35,572 bases of DNA from Bacteroidales bacterium (GTDB lineage Bacteria > Bacteroidota > Bacteroidia > Bacteroidales > UBA12170), in assembly GCA_016744655.1 (NCBI GenBank), contig JADGDY010000033.1, forward strand, positions 1 to 35,572, in the 5' to 3' direction. The position numbers and the translations under genes were made by a program. Under the pieces are notes generated by a model. It saw only the letters and a program-made list of their open reading frames with translations, did not search any database and had not been told where the DNA came from. Numbering within the stretch: the first letter of the stretch is position 1; every line of letters begins with the position of its first letter. Shown here one piece after another: positions 23,786 through 32,428 of this stretch.

Positions 23786-24442
23786 ATGAATAAATTTACC
23801 CTTAGTTTCCTCGCAATCCTTTTGGTTTTTAGTTCAAATATCTTTGGACAAAAAGCAACAAGCATTGAACAACCAGACAATAATATCAGTAGATATCCCA
23901 TTCCCATGGTAGATGATCTACCAGAAGACATTAAAGAAACCATGTTGATGGTTCAAGAAGCCAGAGGTTTTGTCCCCAATGTATTATTTGCTTTGGCACA
24001 TCGCCCAGCCGAATTCCGTGCCTTTATCACTTATAATAATGCCATCATGAAAAAAGAAAGTGGGTTAAGTGCTGCCGAAAAAGAAATGATCATTATTGCT
24101 ACTTCAAATGACAATGATTGTATGTATTGTGTAATGTCTCATGGAGCAAGCCTTCGTGTGATCACAAAGCAAGCTACCATCTCCGATCAAATAGCGGTAA
24201 ATTATCGTGAAGCTGATATTAGCCCTCGTGAAAAAGCAATGATAGATTTTGCAATGAAAGTTTCTAAAGATTCTAAAAGCATTGGTCATGAAGACTTTGA
24301 AATACTGTATCAGCACGGATTTTCGGATGAAGATATTTGGGATATCAATGCCATTATCTCATTTTATGGACTTTCGAATCGTATGATGAACTTCGCTAAA
24401 GTTCGCCCTGATGAGGAATTCTATATGATGGGTCGCAAATAA
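23786..24442 (+). CDS. Secreted carboxymuconolactone decarboxylase/AhpD-like protein
   Basis: 218 residues. A signal peptide (MNKFTLSFLAILLVFSSNIF, cleaved near GQ) precedes an AhpD-like helical domain. The redox motif DCMYCVMSHG (about 111-120) is the CxxCxxxH of AhpD-family peroxidases, and the rest (FVPNVLFALAHRPAEFRAF, SPREKAMIDFAMKVS) matches the peroxidase-related subgroup. It should be a thiol peroxidase or decarboxylase-like enzyme. Export is unusual, since most relatives are cytoplasmic. It lies 21 bp after the ABM gene. Confidence 0.87.
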   Translation: MNKFTLSFLAILLVFSSNIFGQKATSIEQPDNNISRYPIPMVDDLPEDIKETMLMVQEARGFVPNVLFALAHRPAEFRAFITYNNAIMKKESGLSAAEKEMIIIATSNDNDCMYCVMSHGASLRVITKQATISDQIAVNYREADISPREKAMIDFAMKVSKDSKSIGHEDFEILYQHGFSDEDIWDINAIISFYGLSNRMMNFAKVRPDEEFYMMGRK

Positions 24443-24473
24443 AAAAAGATTACAAAATATAAAAACTAATATA

Positions 24474-25136
24474 ATGAACGTAAAAGAAATTTTAAACTGG
24501 CGTTATTCAACAAAAGAATTTGATTCTAGTAAAAGAATCTCAAACAAAGAATTTGAACAAGTAAAATCACTGTTACAAATGAGTGCTTCTAGTACAAATG
24601 TACAGCCTTGGCATTTTGTAATTGCTGATAGTAAAGAGGGGAAAGAGCGCATTGCTAAAGGAACTCAAGGTTTCTTTCAGTTTAACGAAGCTAAAGTAAA
24701 GGATGCTTCTCATGTTGTTGTTTTCTGTGCAAAAACAGACTTGGATGACAATTACATGCAGCATGTTTTAGAAATAGAAGACAAAGCTGGTAGATATCCA
24801 AATGAAGAAATCAAACAAATGGTTAATGGAGCAAGAAATACATTTGCTGATATGCACCGTTACGATTTTAAAGATTTACAACATTGGATGGAGAAACAAG
24901 TATATTTGAACATAGGTAACTTACTATTGGGTGCAGCAGCATTAGAAATTGATACTTTAGCAATGGAAGGAATTGACCTAAAAGCAATAGATGAAGAGTT
25001 CGGACTCAGACAAAAAGGATTCACAGCAGTAGCGGTTGTTTCTTTAGGCTATAGAACTGAAGCTGATTTTAATTCAACAGAAAAAACTCCTAAATCTAGA
25101 TTACCTCAAGAGGAAATATTTACGCTTTTGAAGTAA
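24474..25136 (+). CDS. NfsB-like oxygen-insensitive NAD(P)H nitroreductase
   Basis: 220 residues, close to the ~217 of E. coli NfsB. NWRYSTKEFDSSK near the N-terminus binds FMN; SASSTNVQPWHFVIADSKEGK, then QVYLNIGNLLLGAAALEIDTLAMEGID and RQKGFTAVAVVSLGYR close the fold. It reduces nitroaromatics and quinones with NAD(P)H and FMN as a homodimer. It is third in the plus-strand operon, 31 bp after the AhpD-like gene. A long hairpin element follows its stop. Confidence 0.92.
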   Translation: MNVKEILNWRYSTKEFDSSKRISNKEFEQVKSLLQMSASSTNVQPWHFVIADSKEGKERIAKGTQGFFQFNEAKVKDASHVVVFCAKTDLDDNYMQHVLEIEDKAGRYPNEEIKQMVNGARNTFADMHRYDFKDLQHWMEKQVYLNIGNLLLGAAALEIDTLAMEGIDLKAIDEEFGLRQKGFTAVAVVSLGYRTEADFNSTEKTPKSRLPQEEIFTLLK

Positions 25137-25190
25137 AAACATATAAGAATAACTAAGGAAAACACTAATTGAACAGAATATATAAATTTA

Positions 25191-25295
25191 AAAAAAAGCC
25201 AAAGACAAGGCTTTTGAAGATTTTGAAAAAAGGAGTTTACTATTCGTAAATGACTGTTTCAAAAACAAAAGTAAGGCAGTATTTGGCTTTTTTTT
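25191..25295. repeat. Dispersed palindromic element, copy 2, with perfect terminal inverted repeats
   Basis: AAAAAAAGCCAAA (25191-25203) and its perfect complement ending in a T-run (25282-25295) bracket about 78 bp. Inside, CTTTTG/CAAAAG, TTTTGAAA/TTTCAAAA and GTTTAC/GTAAAT are nested in register, so the whole unit folds into one long bulged hairpin. The interior is the inverted relative of 11257-11348. The U-tract on both strands makes it a plausible bidirectional terminator between the nitroreductase and SDR genes. Confidence 0.8.
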
Positions 25296-25316
25296 AAAAG
25301 ATCATAGAACACATAA

Positions 25317-26114
25317 ATGAAAAATATATTAATAACAGGCGCCACAGATGGCCTAGGAAAAATAGTAGCATTTAAATTAGCAAAAGAAGGTCATACCATA
25401 TATTTGCACGGCCGAAGTGCCAATAAACTTCAGACATTAAGTGCAGAAATAAAAGGAAAAACCAATAATCAAAATATATTGGAATTTGTGGCAGATTTTT
25501 CAGATTTAAAGTCAGTGAAAACAATGGCTGATGAGGTAATTAGTAAAGTTTCACAAATTGATATTCTTATCAATAATGCTGGAGTTTTTAAAAGCCCAAC
25601 GTCCAAAAATGAGGAGGGTTTAGATATTAGATTAGTAGTAAACTATTTGGCACCTTACTTATTGACCAACATACTACTTCCAATATTGAAAAAAGGAGAG
25701 GAAACACGTATCATCAACCTGAGTTCTGCAGCTCAATCACCAGTTTCATTAGAAGCCTTAAGAGGTGAAACAAGTATTTCGGTAAACGAGTCCTATGCTC
25801 AGAGCAAATTAGCGTTAACCATGTGGAATAATCGTTTGGCAAAAGAGCAAGAAGAGCTCACTGTAATTGCTGTAAACCCAGGTTCGTTACTGAATACCAA
25901 AATGGCAAACGAAGCCTATGGCCAGTATTGGTCTCCAGCAGAAAAAGGCTCAGATATTCTTTATGATTTAGCAATTTCTGATAAACACAAAGATTCCACA
26001 GGGAAATACTTTGACAACGATAATGGAATGTATTCCAAAGCACATCCTGATGCTTATGATGAAGCACTGACTTCTGCATTAATTTCAGCGACAGAGCAGC
26101 TCATTCAGCAATAA
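25317..26114 (+). CDS. Short-chain dehydrogenase/reductase
   Basis: 265 residues of classical SDR fold. NILITGATDGLGKIVAFKLA with TGxxxGxG for the cofactor, NNAG at about 88, INLSS with the catalytic Ser and YAQSK (YxxxK) as catalytic Tyr/Lys, then VNPGSLLNTKM. Similar proteins are annotated as oxidoreductases of the retinol dehydrogenase/WW-oxidoreductase type. Substrate unknown. The hairpin element separates it from the nitroreductase, so it may have its own promoter, though no exact box is evident within the 22 bp left. Confidence 0.9.
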   Translation: MKNILITGATDGLGKIVAFKLAKEGHTIYLHGRSANKLQTLSAEIKGKTNNQNILEFVADFSDLKSVKTMADEVISKVSQIDILINNAGVFKSPTSKNEEGLDIRLVVNYLAPYLLTNILLPILKKGEETRIINLSSAAQSPVSLEALRGETSISVNESYAQSKLALTMWNNRLAKEQEELTVIAVNPGSLLNTKMANEAYGQYWSPAEKGSDILYDLAISDKHKDSTGKYFDNDNGMYSKAHPDAYDEALTSALISATEQLIQQ

Positions 26115-26235
26115 TAATATCAAGTTCTCCCTCTTCTCATAGCTATTAGAATAAGCTAAAGATTATACTAATTTCTGCACTTTTTTTTGAAAACACAATG
26201 ATTATCACTTAGTCATTCAGATGCTAATTGTCGAA

Positions 26236-26243
26236 TATTTTTG
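26236..26243 (+). promoter_or_regulatory. -7 box TATTTTTG of the radical SAM gene
   Basis: Exact TAnnTTTG match 42 bp before the ATG at 26286. Confidence 0.5.
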
Positions 26244-26285
26244 ATGACATAAGGCTAAAGTCATGACAACAATAAAACATTTAAA

Positions 26286-27161
26286 ATGAAATATACAGGA
26301 CCAGTTTACCGACCACCTTACGAAGCCAATACACTATTACTTCAGGTAACTGTGGGATGTGCTCACAATAAATGCACATTTTGTACCATGTACAGAGATG
26401 TTCAGTTTTCAATGGAGAAATTGGACCAAATTGAAAGAGATTTACAAGAAGCAAAACAACAACATCCAAATGTGAGGAGAGTGTTTTTGGTGAATGGTGA
26501 TGCCTTTGTTTTATCAGCTAGAAGACTCAAACCCATTGCCGAATTGATTCATAAATACTTGCCGAAAGTAGAAACCATTACCATGTACGCTTCTGTGAGT
26601 AATCTCAAAGGTAAAACCGATGAAGAGCTAAAAGAGCTACGAGAATTAAAAATTAATGAGCTTTGGGTGGGTGCCGAAACAGGGCATGCAGAAACACTTA
26701 CCTACCTGAATAAAGGTACTTCTTTGGAAGACTCACAAAAGCAGTTAAAAAGACTTAATCAGGCTGGATTAGATTTCTATTTTGGATTTATGTTTGGTGC
26801 TGCAGGTAGCGGAAAAGGAATGGAAAACGCTGCCGCTACTGCAAAACTGATTAACGAAACCAATCCTATTGGAATTGTACCAACCACATTGGGAGCAAAT
26901 GCAAACAGTCCACTTGCCAATGATATTGAAGATGGGAAATTTCAATTGGCAACAGAAATTGAAGTTCTAGAAGAGCAAAAAAAGTTGATTGATTTAATTG
27001 AAATAGAAACTGAATATTTAGGTATTCATGGGATTAATACCGTCACTTTTGATTCCTTATTGCCTAGAGATAAAGAGAAGTCAATAAAAAGAGTGGATTC
27101 ATATATTGAAAGGCTTGACGATGCTTATTTAAATAGTATTCCAGAACGTCATTCTATATAA
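26286..27161 (+). CDS. Radical SAM protein with CX4CX2C cluster motif
   Basis: 291 residues. The iron-sulfur site GCAHNKCTFC is confirmed from the DNA (TGT GCT CAC AAT AAA TGC ACA TTT TGT) and spaces the Cys as CX4CX2C, one residue longer than the canonical CX3CX2C. The following VNGDAFVLSARRL and ELWVGAETGHAETL resemble the SAM-binding strands of Elp3/HemN-like proteins, and YFGFMFGAAGSGKG is in the same region. Related proteins are widespread and uncharacterised. The reaction is unknown. It stands alone on the plus strand. Confidence 0.87.
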   Translation: MKYTGPVYRPPYEANTLLLQVTVGCAHNKCTFCTMYRDVQFSMEKLDQIERDLQEAKQQHPNVRRVFLVNGDAFVLSARRLKPIAELIHKYLPKVETITMYASVSNLKGKTDEELKELRELKINELWVGAETGHAETLTYLNKGTSLEDSQKQLKRLNQAGLDFYFGFMFGAAGSGKGMENAAATAKLINETNPIGIVPTTLGANANSPLANDIEDGKFQLATEIEVLEEQKKLIDLIEIETEYLGIHGINTVTFDSLLPRDKEKSIKRVDSYIERLDDAYLNSIPERHSI

Positions 27162-27685
27162 TCTCTGCAAGGAAACTCCGATAACTACCCTGCTTAATCG
27201 GGGTAAACTATTATACTTTTTATGAAAACCAAGCCTTGGTCTTTAGATTATCTTGGTCTTTCATGGTTGTTTCATTCCTGGTAATAAATGATGATTACCA
27301 TGCTGAAGCATTTTATTCAGGTTTGTGTAATATTAATGATCGCTGCGTTTGTTTAATTTATACACGACTCACTAAACAGCTGAAGTTTCGCATCTTACGG
27401 GTAATAACATAAAGACCTGTAAGATAGTGTTATGTATACACATCGGCTCTTAGAGTCTCTTTGTGAAATAGCTAATTTCTAACAAAATAGGAATATTAAA
27501 AAATCATATCTGATTTATTATTAATAATCTAGTGAGATCTGCGAAACTTCAGTTAAATAAGATAAAGTGGGTGTAATACCATTTAAAAACCATATTGATT
27601 GTCAAATATATAGAAATGCGATTATTATTAAATCGGGGTCCAATAATTAGTTCAAATATATTTGGTACGTGACTTTTCTAAGTAA
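27162..27685. other. 524-bp gene-free region with an inverted-repeat element
   Basis: No convincing ORF. TACCC...GGGTA (about 27195-27214) followed by TACTTTTTATG may terminate the radical SAM transcript. Near 27233-27262, AAAGACCAAG occurs twice on the minus strand. The segment 27375-27554 is bounded by inverted repeats (separate entry). The rest shows nothing recognisable. Confidence 0.5.
27375..27554. repeat. 180-bp element with terminal inverted repeats
   Basis: CTGAAGTTTCGCA (27380-27392) is perfectly complementary to TGCGAAACTTCAG (27540-27552), with AAC/GTT extending both ends across a 2-nt offset. Just inside the left arm, ATCTTACGGGT (27392-27402) pairs with ACCTGTAAGAT (27415-27425), 10 of 11. 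Contains no ORF of useful size. Resembles a MITE or a structured RNA; no target-site duplication was evident. Confidence 0.7.
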
Positions 27686-29272
27686 CTAATGAACAATCAG
27701 CTTTACAGTTTTTGTTCTATTAGAATTCTTTTCATTAACTCTTAAAAAATACAAACCATTATTCAATATATTTTCTGGTATGTGAATTTGATGATTGCCT
27801 ATATTGTAATTTTTTATTGGAATAACAAATACTGTTTTACCCTGAGTATTCATTACAGTAATTTCAGATTCACATGGTCCTAAAATATTCAGGTTCAATA
27901 TTGAACGATCAGAAATTGGATTAGGAAAAACCGAGAGTTTGATTTCATCTTTTGCTATATTGTGAACACCAGAGTTCCCTTGATTTTCATAGCATCCCAT
28001 GTCAATATGCTCTTCCATGAACCTAGTATTTCCTGCTAAATCTAAAATTGGAAGAGCCAGACCTAAAGTGTCTGGTGTTCCTGAGTTTATACAAGGTGAG
28101 TCTTCCAGAAGGCTATATGGATGATCACCGTGACCAACAAAGTCAGGGTCAAGATCAATATTATCTTCATAAACTCCAAGAAAATTACTAATTCCTTCAC
28201 CACCAAAAGCTTCATAACCACCTTCTATATCATTATAATAAAACAGAGGAGCTGAGTGAACATCATAAACATAAATTTGTGGACCATCAACACCTGCAAC
28301 AGAATTATTCCAGATGATACAATTCTTAATAGTAGATTTTGCACCAGCATTAAAATACAAACCACCAGCATACATCGAGAAATTATTTACGATGGTATTA
28401 TTGGCAAAACTTGAATGAGCTCCCAAAAAAGCAACTCCTCCACCAAAGAAAGTAGAGCTGTTATTTTCAAATAGATTGTTTAAAATCGGATATCCTTGCT
28501 CCGATCTTAGACCACATAAACCTCCTCCAATAGCACTTCGATTGTCAAGAAACACATTTCCTACTATATCTGGATTCGAATACTCAAAAGATAATCCTCC
28601 TCCAACTCCTGTAGAGGAATTCTTAGTAAAATAATTTTTATAAACTTTTGCATCGGAATACTCCAAACAAACAGCACCACCATAACCAAAATCAACGGCA
28701 GTACCACCAGCATTATTTCTAAAATCGCAATGTTCTATTTTTATGCTAGAATTCCAACAATAAATGGCTCCTCCGTTTTTATAGGCAATATTATTCGAAA
28801 AGGAACAATTTGAAACTCTGAGCTTACTGTATTTTTTACTACAAATGGCTCCACCGTACCAATATACTGAATCAGTTGATACTGCTTTACTATATTTGAA
28901 ATTACAAAATTCAAAGACAGAAGAATCGTTGACAGAAGCGCTAGGTTCAAACCAAAAACCGGCCCATGCCCCTTCAGTGGATTCCATATTATACAAACCC
29001 GTAGTATCTGTCACATAAAAAGAAATAGAATCGTTTATCATTCCATTGGCCATTACTTGTCCTTCTACATTAAACTTATAATAGCCATCAAAAATAACTT
29101 TCACCCCGGGATTTATTATAAGTGATTGGTCATGAGGAATACGTAAGTTATCAATAACTTGAACTGTATCAGTATCCCAAGTTCCAGAAACATCTCCAGA
29201 TACTTGTACAATGGTTGCATTTACTGTAAGGATCAATATCAGTAAAAAAGAAAATAGTAAAGTTGATTTCAT
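27686..29272 (-). CDS. T9SS cargo protein with right-handed beta-helix (choice-of-anchor Q type)
   Basis: 528 residues. Signal peptide (about 1-19), then repeated parallel beta-helix rungs rich in N and GG (SFSNNIAYKNGGAIYC, DFRNNAGGTAVDFGYGGAV, LFENNSSTFFGGGVAF). An anchor-Q-type segment follows (DLDPDFVG, DSPCINSGTPDT, DMGCYEN). The last ~80 residues are a T9SS type A sorting domain (LSVFPNPISDRS... NGLYFLRV... KLIVH). It is expected on the cell surface or secreted; beta-helix domains often bind or cleave polysaccharide, but no catalytic residues stand out. A -7 box (29289-29296, minus) supports the start. Confidence 0.88.
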   Translation of the reverse strand: MKSTLLFSFLLILILTVNATIVQVSGDVSGTWDTDTVQVIDNLRIPHDQSLIINPGVKVIFDGYYKFNVEGQVMANGMINDSISFYVTDTTGLYNMESTEGAWAGFWFEPSASVNDSSVFEFCNFKYSKAVSTDSVYWYGGAICSKKYSKLRVSNCSFSNNIAYKNGGAIYCWNSSIKIEHCDFRNNAGGTAVDFGYGGAVCLEYSDAKVYKNYFTKNSSTGVGGGLSFEYSNPDIVGNVFLDNRSAIGGGLCGLRSEQGYPILNNLFENNSSTFFGGGVAFLGAHSSFANNTIVNNFSMYAGGLYFNAGAKSTIKNCIIWNNSVAGVDGPQIYVYDVHSAPLFYYNDIEGGYEAFGGEGISNFLGVYEDNIDLDPDFVGHGDHPYSLLEDSPCINSGTPDTLGLALPILDLAGNTRFMEEHIDMGCYENQGNSGVHNIAKDEIKLSVFPNPISDRSILNLNILGPCESEITVMNTQGKTVFVIPIKNYNIGNHQIHIPENILNNGLYFLRVNEKNSNRTKTVKLIVH

Positions 29273-29288
29273 GTGTTTTGCGTTTTAG

Positions 29289-29296
29289 CAAATTTA
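29289..29296 (-). promoter_or_regulatory. -7 box TAAATTTG of the beta-helix gene
   Basis: Minus-strand TAAATTTG, an exact consensus match, 16 bp before the ATG at 29272. Confidence 0.55.
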
Positions 29297-29378
29297 TGAA
29301 ATTAAGAATGTATTTGGGAGGTGAATTAGGTATTTATAGTCAATAAAAATAATACTGCATACCTTGGAAAACACACAT

Positions 29379-30539
29379 CTATCGCTTTTGGATCTGTTTG
29401 TTCACAAGTCCTTCATTAGTGTTGATTTGCAAAACATAGCTACCAGAAGGCAGCTGGGCAGTGGATAAGAAACTGTTGTTACTCTTCATCACAAGTTTTC
29501 CTGTAGAATTGAATAATATCAGCTCTAAAACCATATTCGTTTTGTTTGTTTCAACAAAAATATAATCTGTTGTGGGATTGGGATATACCAAGATATTTGT
29601 ATTGGTGGATGTTTCAGCTAATTGAACAGAAGAATCATCTATTTTAAGAATTCTACCATTAGTGCCTACTATCCAGCCTGTAGTATTACTAGCAAATCGA
29701 ATATGATTTAATCGAGCACTATCGGTTAACAAAATATCCCAGGTTTGACCCAAATCATTTGTGTATCCTAAGGTTGTAGAATCTGATAGATGATCATATC
29801 TTATAAAATAACCTTTATTATTGCTTGGAAAGTGCATACTATGTGCTTTTACGCTTCCAACAGAAATGGTTTGTCCTCCATCGGTTGTTCCACCAAAGGC
29901 TCCGTAATAAGATGAAGTAGCAAAACCAGTATCGGGAGAAGGAAAAGTAAGGTCAGTGTAAAATTCTCCATTTGGTAAATCAGCCATAATATTCCAGTTT
30001 TCTCCAGCATCTAATGACTTCGTAAGCTGTCGGGCACTATTAACGCCATATCCTATTTCATTACTAGGAAAATAAATTAACCCTATGGTTTCATCAGCAA
30101 CCAGATACCAATTTTGGCCTCCATCCAAAGTTTTATATACTCCACTTAAATCACTATAAAAGCCCGTAAGTCCATTAATAAAATGAATGTGATAGGGATT
30201 ATGATTTCCAGCGAGTAAAATAGAATCGAAGCTCATTCCTCCATCTACTGTTCGATATATTGCTGTGTTTAGATTTTCATCCTCAGCACAAACAAATCCA
30301 GTATCTACCGAAACAAAAGACAATACATTTACATTAAGTTCAGGGAAGTTAAGAGGATTCCAAGTATCACCTCCATCAAAAGTTTTTAACAATACCCCAT
30401 TATCCCCTCCAACATACACCTGTTGATCATTTATGATTTCCACAAAATTTAAATGAGCTGACGTTCCTGAGTTCTGGTAAATAGCTTGCCCAAATAATGA
30501 GGAACTGATGATGCAAAAAAGAACAAAAAGTGTTTTCAT
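29379..30539 (-). CDS. T9SS cargo protein with YCF48-like beta-propeller
   Basis: 386 residues. Signal peptide (about 1-18, ending SLFGQ). Repeats of the type DGGDTWNPLNFPE, DGGMSFDSI, DGGQNWYLV, DAGENWNI, DLGQTWDIL mark a YCF48/BNR-like propeller (TDGGxTW motif) of five to six blades. VYPNPTTDYIFVE onward (about 318-386) is a T9SS type A sorting domain. Surface-located; YCF48-like propellers in Bacteroidota have unknown ligands. Same strand as the beta-helix gene but separated by about 106 bp, with the -7 box of the latter in the gap. Confidence 0.87.
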   Translation of the reverse strand: MKTLFVLFCIISSSLFGQAIYQNSGTSAHLNFVEIINDQQVYVGGDNGVLLKTFDGGDTWNPLNFPELNVNVLSFVSVDTGFVCAEDENLNTAIYRTVDGGMSFDSILLAGNHNPYHIHFINGLTGFYSDLSGVYKTLDGGQNWYLVADETIGLIYFPSNEIGYGVNSARQLTKSLDAGENWNIMADLPNGEFYTDLTFPSPDTGFATSSYYGAFGGTTDGGQTISVGSVKAHSMHFPSNNKGYFIRYDHLSDSTTLGYTNDLGQTWDILLTDSARLNHIRFASNTTGWIVGTNGRILKIDDSSVQLAETSTNTNILVYPNPTTDYIFVETNKTNMVLELILFNSTGKLVMKSNNSFLSTAQLPSGSYVLQINTNEGLVNKQIQKR

Positions 30540-30648
30540 AGGTAGGTTTTCTATTGTTGGCAGTAAAACTACACTTAATACCTATAAATCTTTGCCAAGA
30601 ATTCTTTTCAATTTGTAAGGAGATGTTAAATTGAAAAACCAAAATCTT

Positions 30649-30804
30649 TTAATTAGGATTGGTATACTCGTTATACAATCTTTTCAATTCATTGTATAAT
30701 TCAGCATTTGCGCCACCAATTTTAAATACTTCTCTAAAATTCAGAAAGTAGTTTTTATAAACTACTTTATTATCTAACGAAATAAATCTAACAAGATAAT
30801 TCAT
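30649..30804 (-). CDS. Small ORF (51 aa) downstream of the alpha/beta hydrolase
   Basis: ATG at 30802-30804, stop at 30649. The peptide starts MNYLVRFISLDNKVVYKNYF and contains NAELYNELKRLYNEY. The composition looks like real protein rather than random translation of AT-rich DNA. It starts 31 bp after the hydrolase stop on the same strand, so it could be co-transcribed. It may instead be the C-terminal scrap of a larger lost gene. No homologue recognised. Confidence 0.42.
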   Translation of the reverse strand: MNYLVRFISLDNKVVYKNYFLNFREVFKIGGANAELYNELKRLYNEYTNPN

Positions 30805-30835
30805 GAAGAAATTGATCTATTCTACTATAGGCTAT

Positions 30836-31726
30836 TTATTCTGTATAAAACTCCTTCAATAATTTATTAAATGCTTTGGGGTTTTGTTTCCATGCGATAT
30901 GACCGCAATTTTCTATTGTTTCAACTTTTGCTGTTGGAAACCTTTTTAGAACCTCCTTTTTACTTTCACCATAAACATCGTTTTCTCCATAGATTATTAT
31001 TATCGGATAATCGGGCTTATTGAATTCACTTAGAAACCTATACTTAACAATCTCTTTTCTGGTTTTGTTGACAGGTTTTGCATGTATTCTAGCAAAATAC
31101 TCATCCTTAATTTCTACTTCAAAATAATCCTTATGATAGTTTTTAAGAACTTGTTTAAACATCTTCTGATATGCTCTGTCACTTCCTAGCATTCCACATA
31201 ATGAATTCCAACCCATAATTAACCATTCCTTTTTAGAAACATTTTCCTTATTAAATTGCATCACCTCTTTCTCTGTTTCCTTCCAGGTTTTATTGGTGCC
31301 AGAACTCGGACTACAAAGGAATAAACTTATAATCTTCTCTGGTCTGACTTCTGCATATATTTGAGCGTATAAACCGCCCCACGAATGTCCAAATAGATAA
31401 AAACTATCTATTTCTAAGTATTCACTAATTGCATCAATATCGGAAATATAATCTTCCATTTTATATTCACAGTCTTTACATTCTGATAAGCCAACACCTC
31501 TTTGCTCAAAAGTTATCACCCGATACTTATCCTTAAGTTGGCTAACTACTTCCAACATATCATCTGGAACTCCAGGACCACCATGAAGCAAAATCACTGT
31601 TTCAGGATTATCATTCGAATAAATTTTCAGGCTTAAATTAGTCGCTCCGTTTTGTATTAACGCTGTATTTTGTGCTTTAAGATTCATGATTCCAAGGATT
31701 ATTAATATTACTGTTATTGCTCTCAT
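30836..31726 (-). CDS. Secreted alpha/beta hydrolase (proline iminopeptidase-like)
   Basis: 296 residues. Signal peptide (about 1-18, ending LKAQN). ETVILLHGGPGVPDDML carries the HGGPG oxyanion motif of prolyl iminopeptidases; FEQRGVGLSE (usually DQRG) follows. The nucleophile is in LFGHSWGGLYAQIYA, the acid probably in IIYGENDVYGE and the His in ENCGHIAWK. Likely a periplasmic peptidase or esterase; the lid region (about 140-215) decides substrate and is not recognisable. A Crp/Fnr gene lies upstream on the same strand, with a -7 box between them. Confidence 0.87.
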   Translation of the reverse strand: MRAITVILIILGIMNLKAQNTALIQNGATNLSLKIYSNDNPETVILLHGGPGVPDDMLEVVSQLKDKYRVITFEQRGVGLSECKDCEYKMEDYISDIDAISEYLEIDSFYLFGHSWGGLYAQIYAEVRPEKIISLFLCSPSSGTNKTWKETEKEVMQFNKENVSKKEWLIMGWNSLCGMLGSDRAYQKMFKQVLKNYHKDYFEVEIKDEYFARIHAKPVNKTRKEIVKYRFLSEFNKPDYPIIIIYGENDVYGESKKEVLKRFPTAKVETIENCGHIAWKQNPKAFNKLLKEFYTE

Positions 31727-31748
31727 TTTATATATATTATTTATGAAG

Positions 31749-31756
31749 CAAATTTA
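31749..31756 (-). promoter_or_regulatory. -7 box TAAATTTG of the hydrolase gene
   Basis: Minus-strand TAAATTTG followed by CTTCATAA, the same 3' context as in the 45-bp repeats (TATATTTGCTTCATA). It is 22 bp before the ATG at 31726. Confidence 0.6.
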
Positions 31757-31797
31757 GAGAGGAGTCTGGACCTTTTCATTAACAAATGATAAAACAA

Positions 31798-32373
31798 TCA
31801 GCGAGATAATTCTTTACGTAGTCTGCTTAAGGAAATATTTGTAATTCCTAAATAGGAAGCAATGTCGGTATGTGGAATAAGGTTTTCTAAAAGGTGGTGT
31901 GTTTTTCTGAATTCTATTAGTCTTTCTTTTGCAGTTAAGGAAGCAAGCCCGATTTCTTTTTCAACTTTTGCGATGAGTTCATTTTGAAGAACCGTACTTC
32001 CAAATTGTCGGATTTCTATACTTTCTATCATTAAATTCTCAAATTCTTTGGCATTCATTGATACCAATTCTACCTTAGTTAAGGCTTTGAAATTTAGGTT
32101 TGAAATGTTATTTGAAGTTCTGATAGACTGTGGAGATAATATACTGTTTTCAGCGAATAGTGATATTGTAACTTCATCACCATCTGGATTAATAAGGTAA
32201 CTTTTACAAATCCCACTTATTACAAAATATTCTTTTTCATCGCGTTTGTTTTTTGAGATGAAAGTTTCTCCTTTCGAATAAGATTCAATTTCAAGCAATT
32301 TATCAATTTCCAGAAACGATTGATCTGAAATTGGGAAAATCTGATGGATGATATTTTTAACAATATTGTTCAT
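31798..32373 (-). CDS. Crp/Fnr-family transcriptional regulator
   Basis: 191 residues. cNMP-binding barrel (about 25-110: SKGETFISKNKRDEKEYFVISGICKSYLI, DEVTISLFAENSILSP), a dimerisation helix (about 115-140) and a C-terminal HTH (IASYLGITNISLSRLRKELSR). The FNR cysteines are absent. It is in the same orientation as the hydrolase gene (71 bp downstream) and is a candidate regulator of it. It is one of three Crp/Fnr paralogues in the window, all of the short Bacteroidota type. Confidence 0.87.
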   Translation of the reverse strand: MNNIVKNIIHQIFPISDQSFLEIDKLLEIESYSKGETFISKNKRDEKEYFVISGICKSYLINPDGDEVTISLFAENSILSPQSIRTSNNISNLNFKALTKVELVSMNAKEFENLMIESIEIRQFGSTVLQNELIAKVEKEIGLASLTAKERLIEFRKTHHLLENLIPHTDIASYLGITNISLSRLRKELSR

Positions 32374-32395
32374 TTTTTCGAGTATGTAGGAAATA

Positions 32396-32403
32396 CAAAC
32401 ATA
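32396..32403 (-). promoter_or_regulatory. -7 box TATGTTTG of the Crp/Fnr gene
   Basis: Minus-strand TATGTTTG, consensus match, 22 bp before the ATG at 32373. Confidence 0.55.
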
Positions 32404-32428
32404 TAAAAACCATGGAAAACTAGGTATA

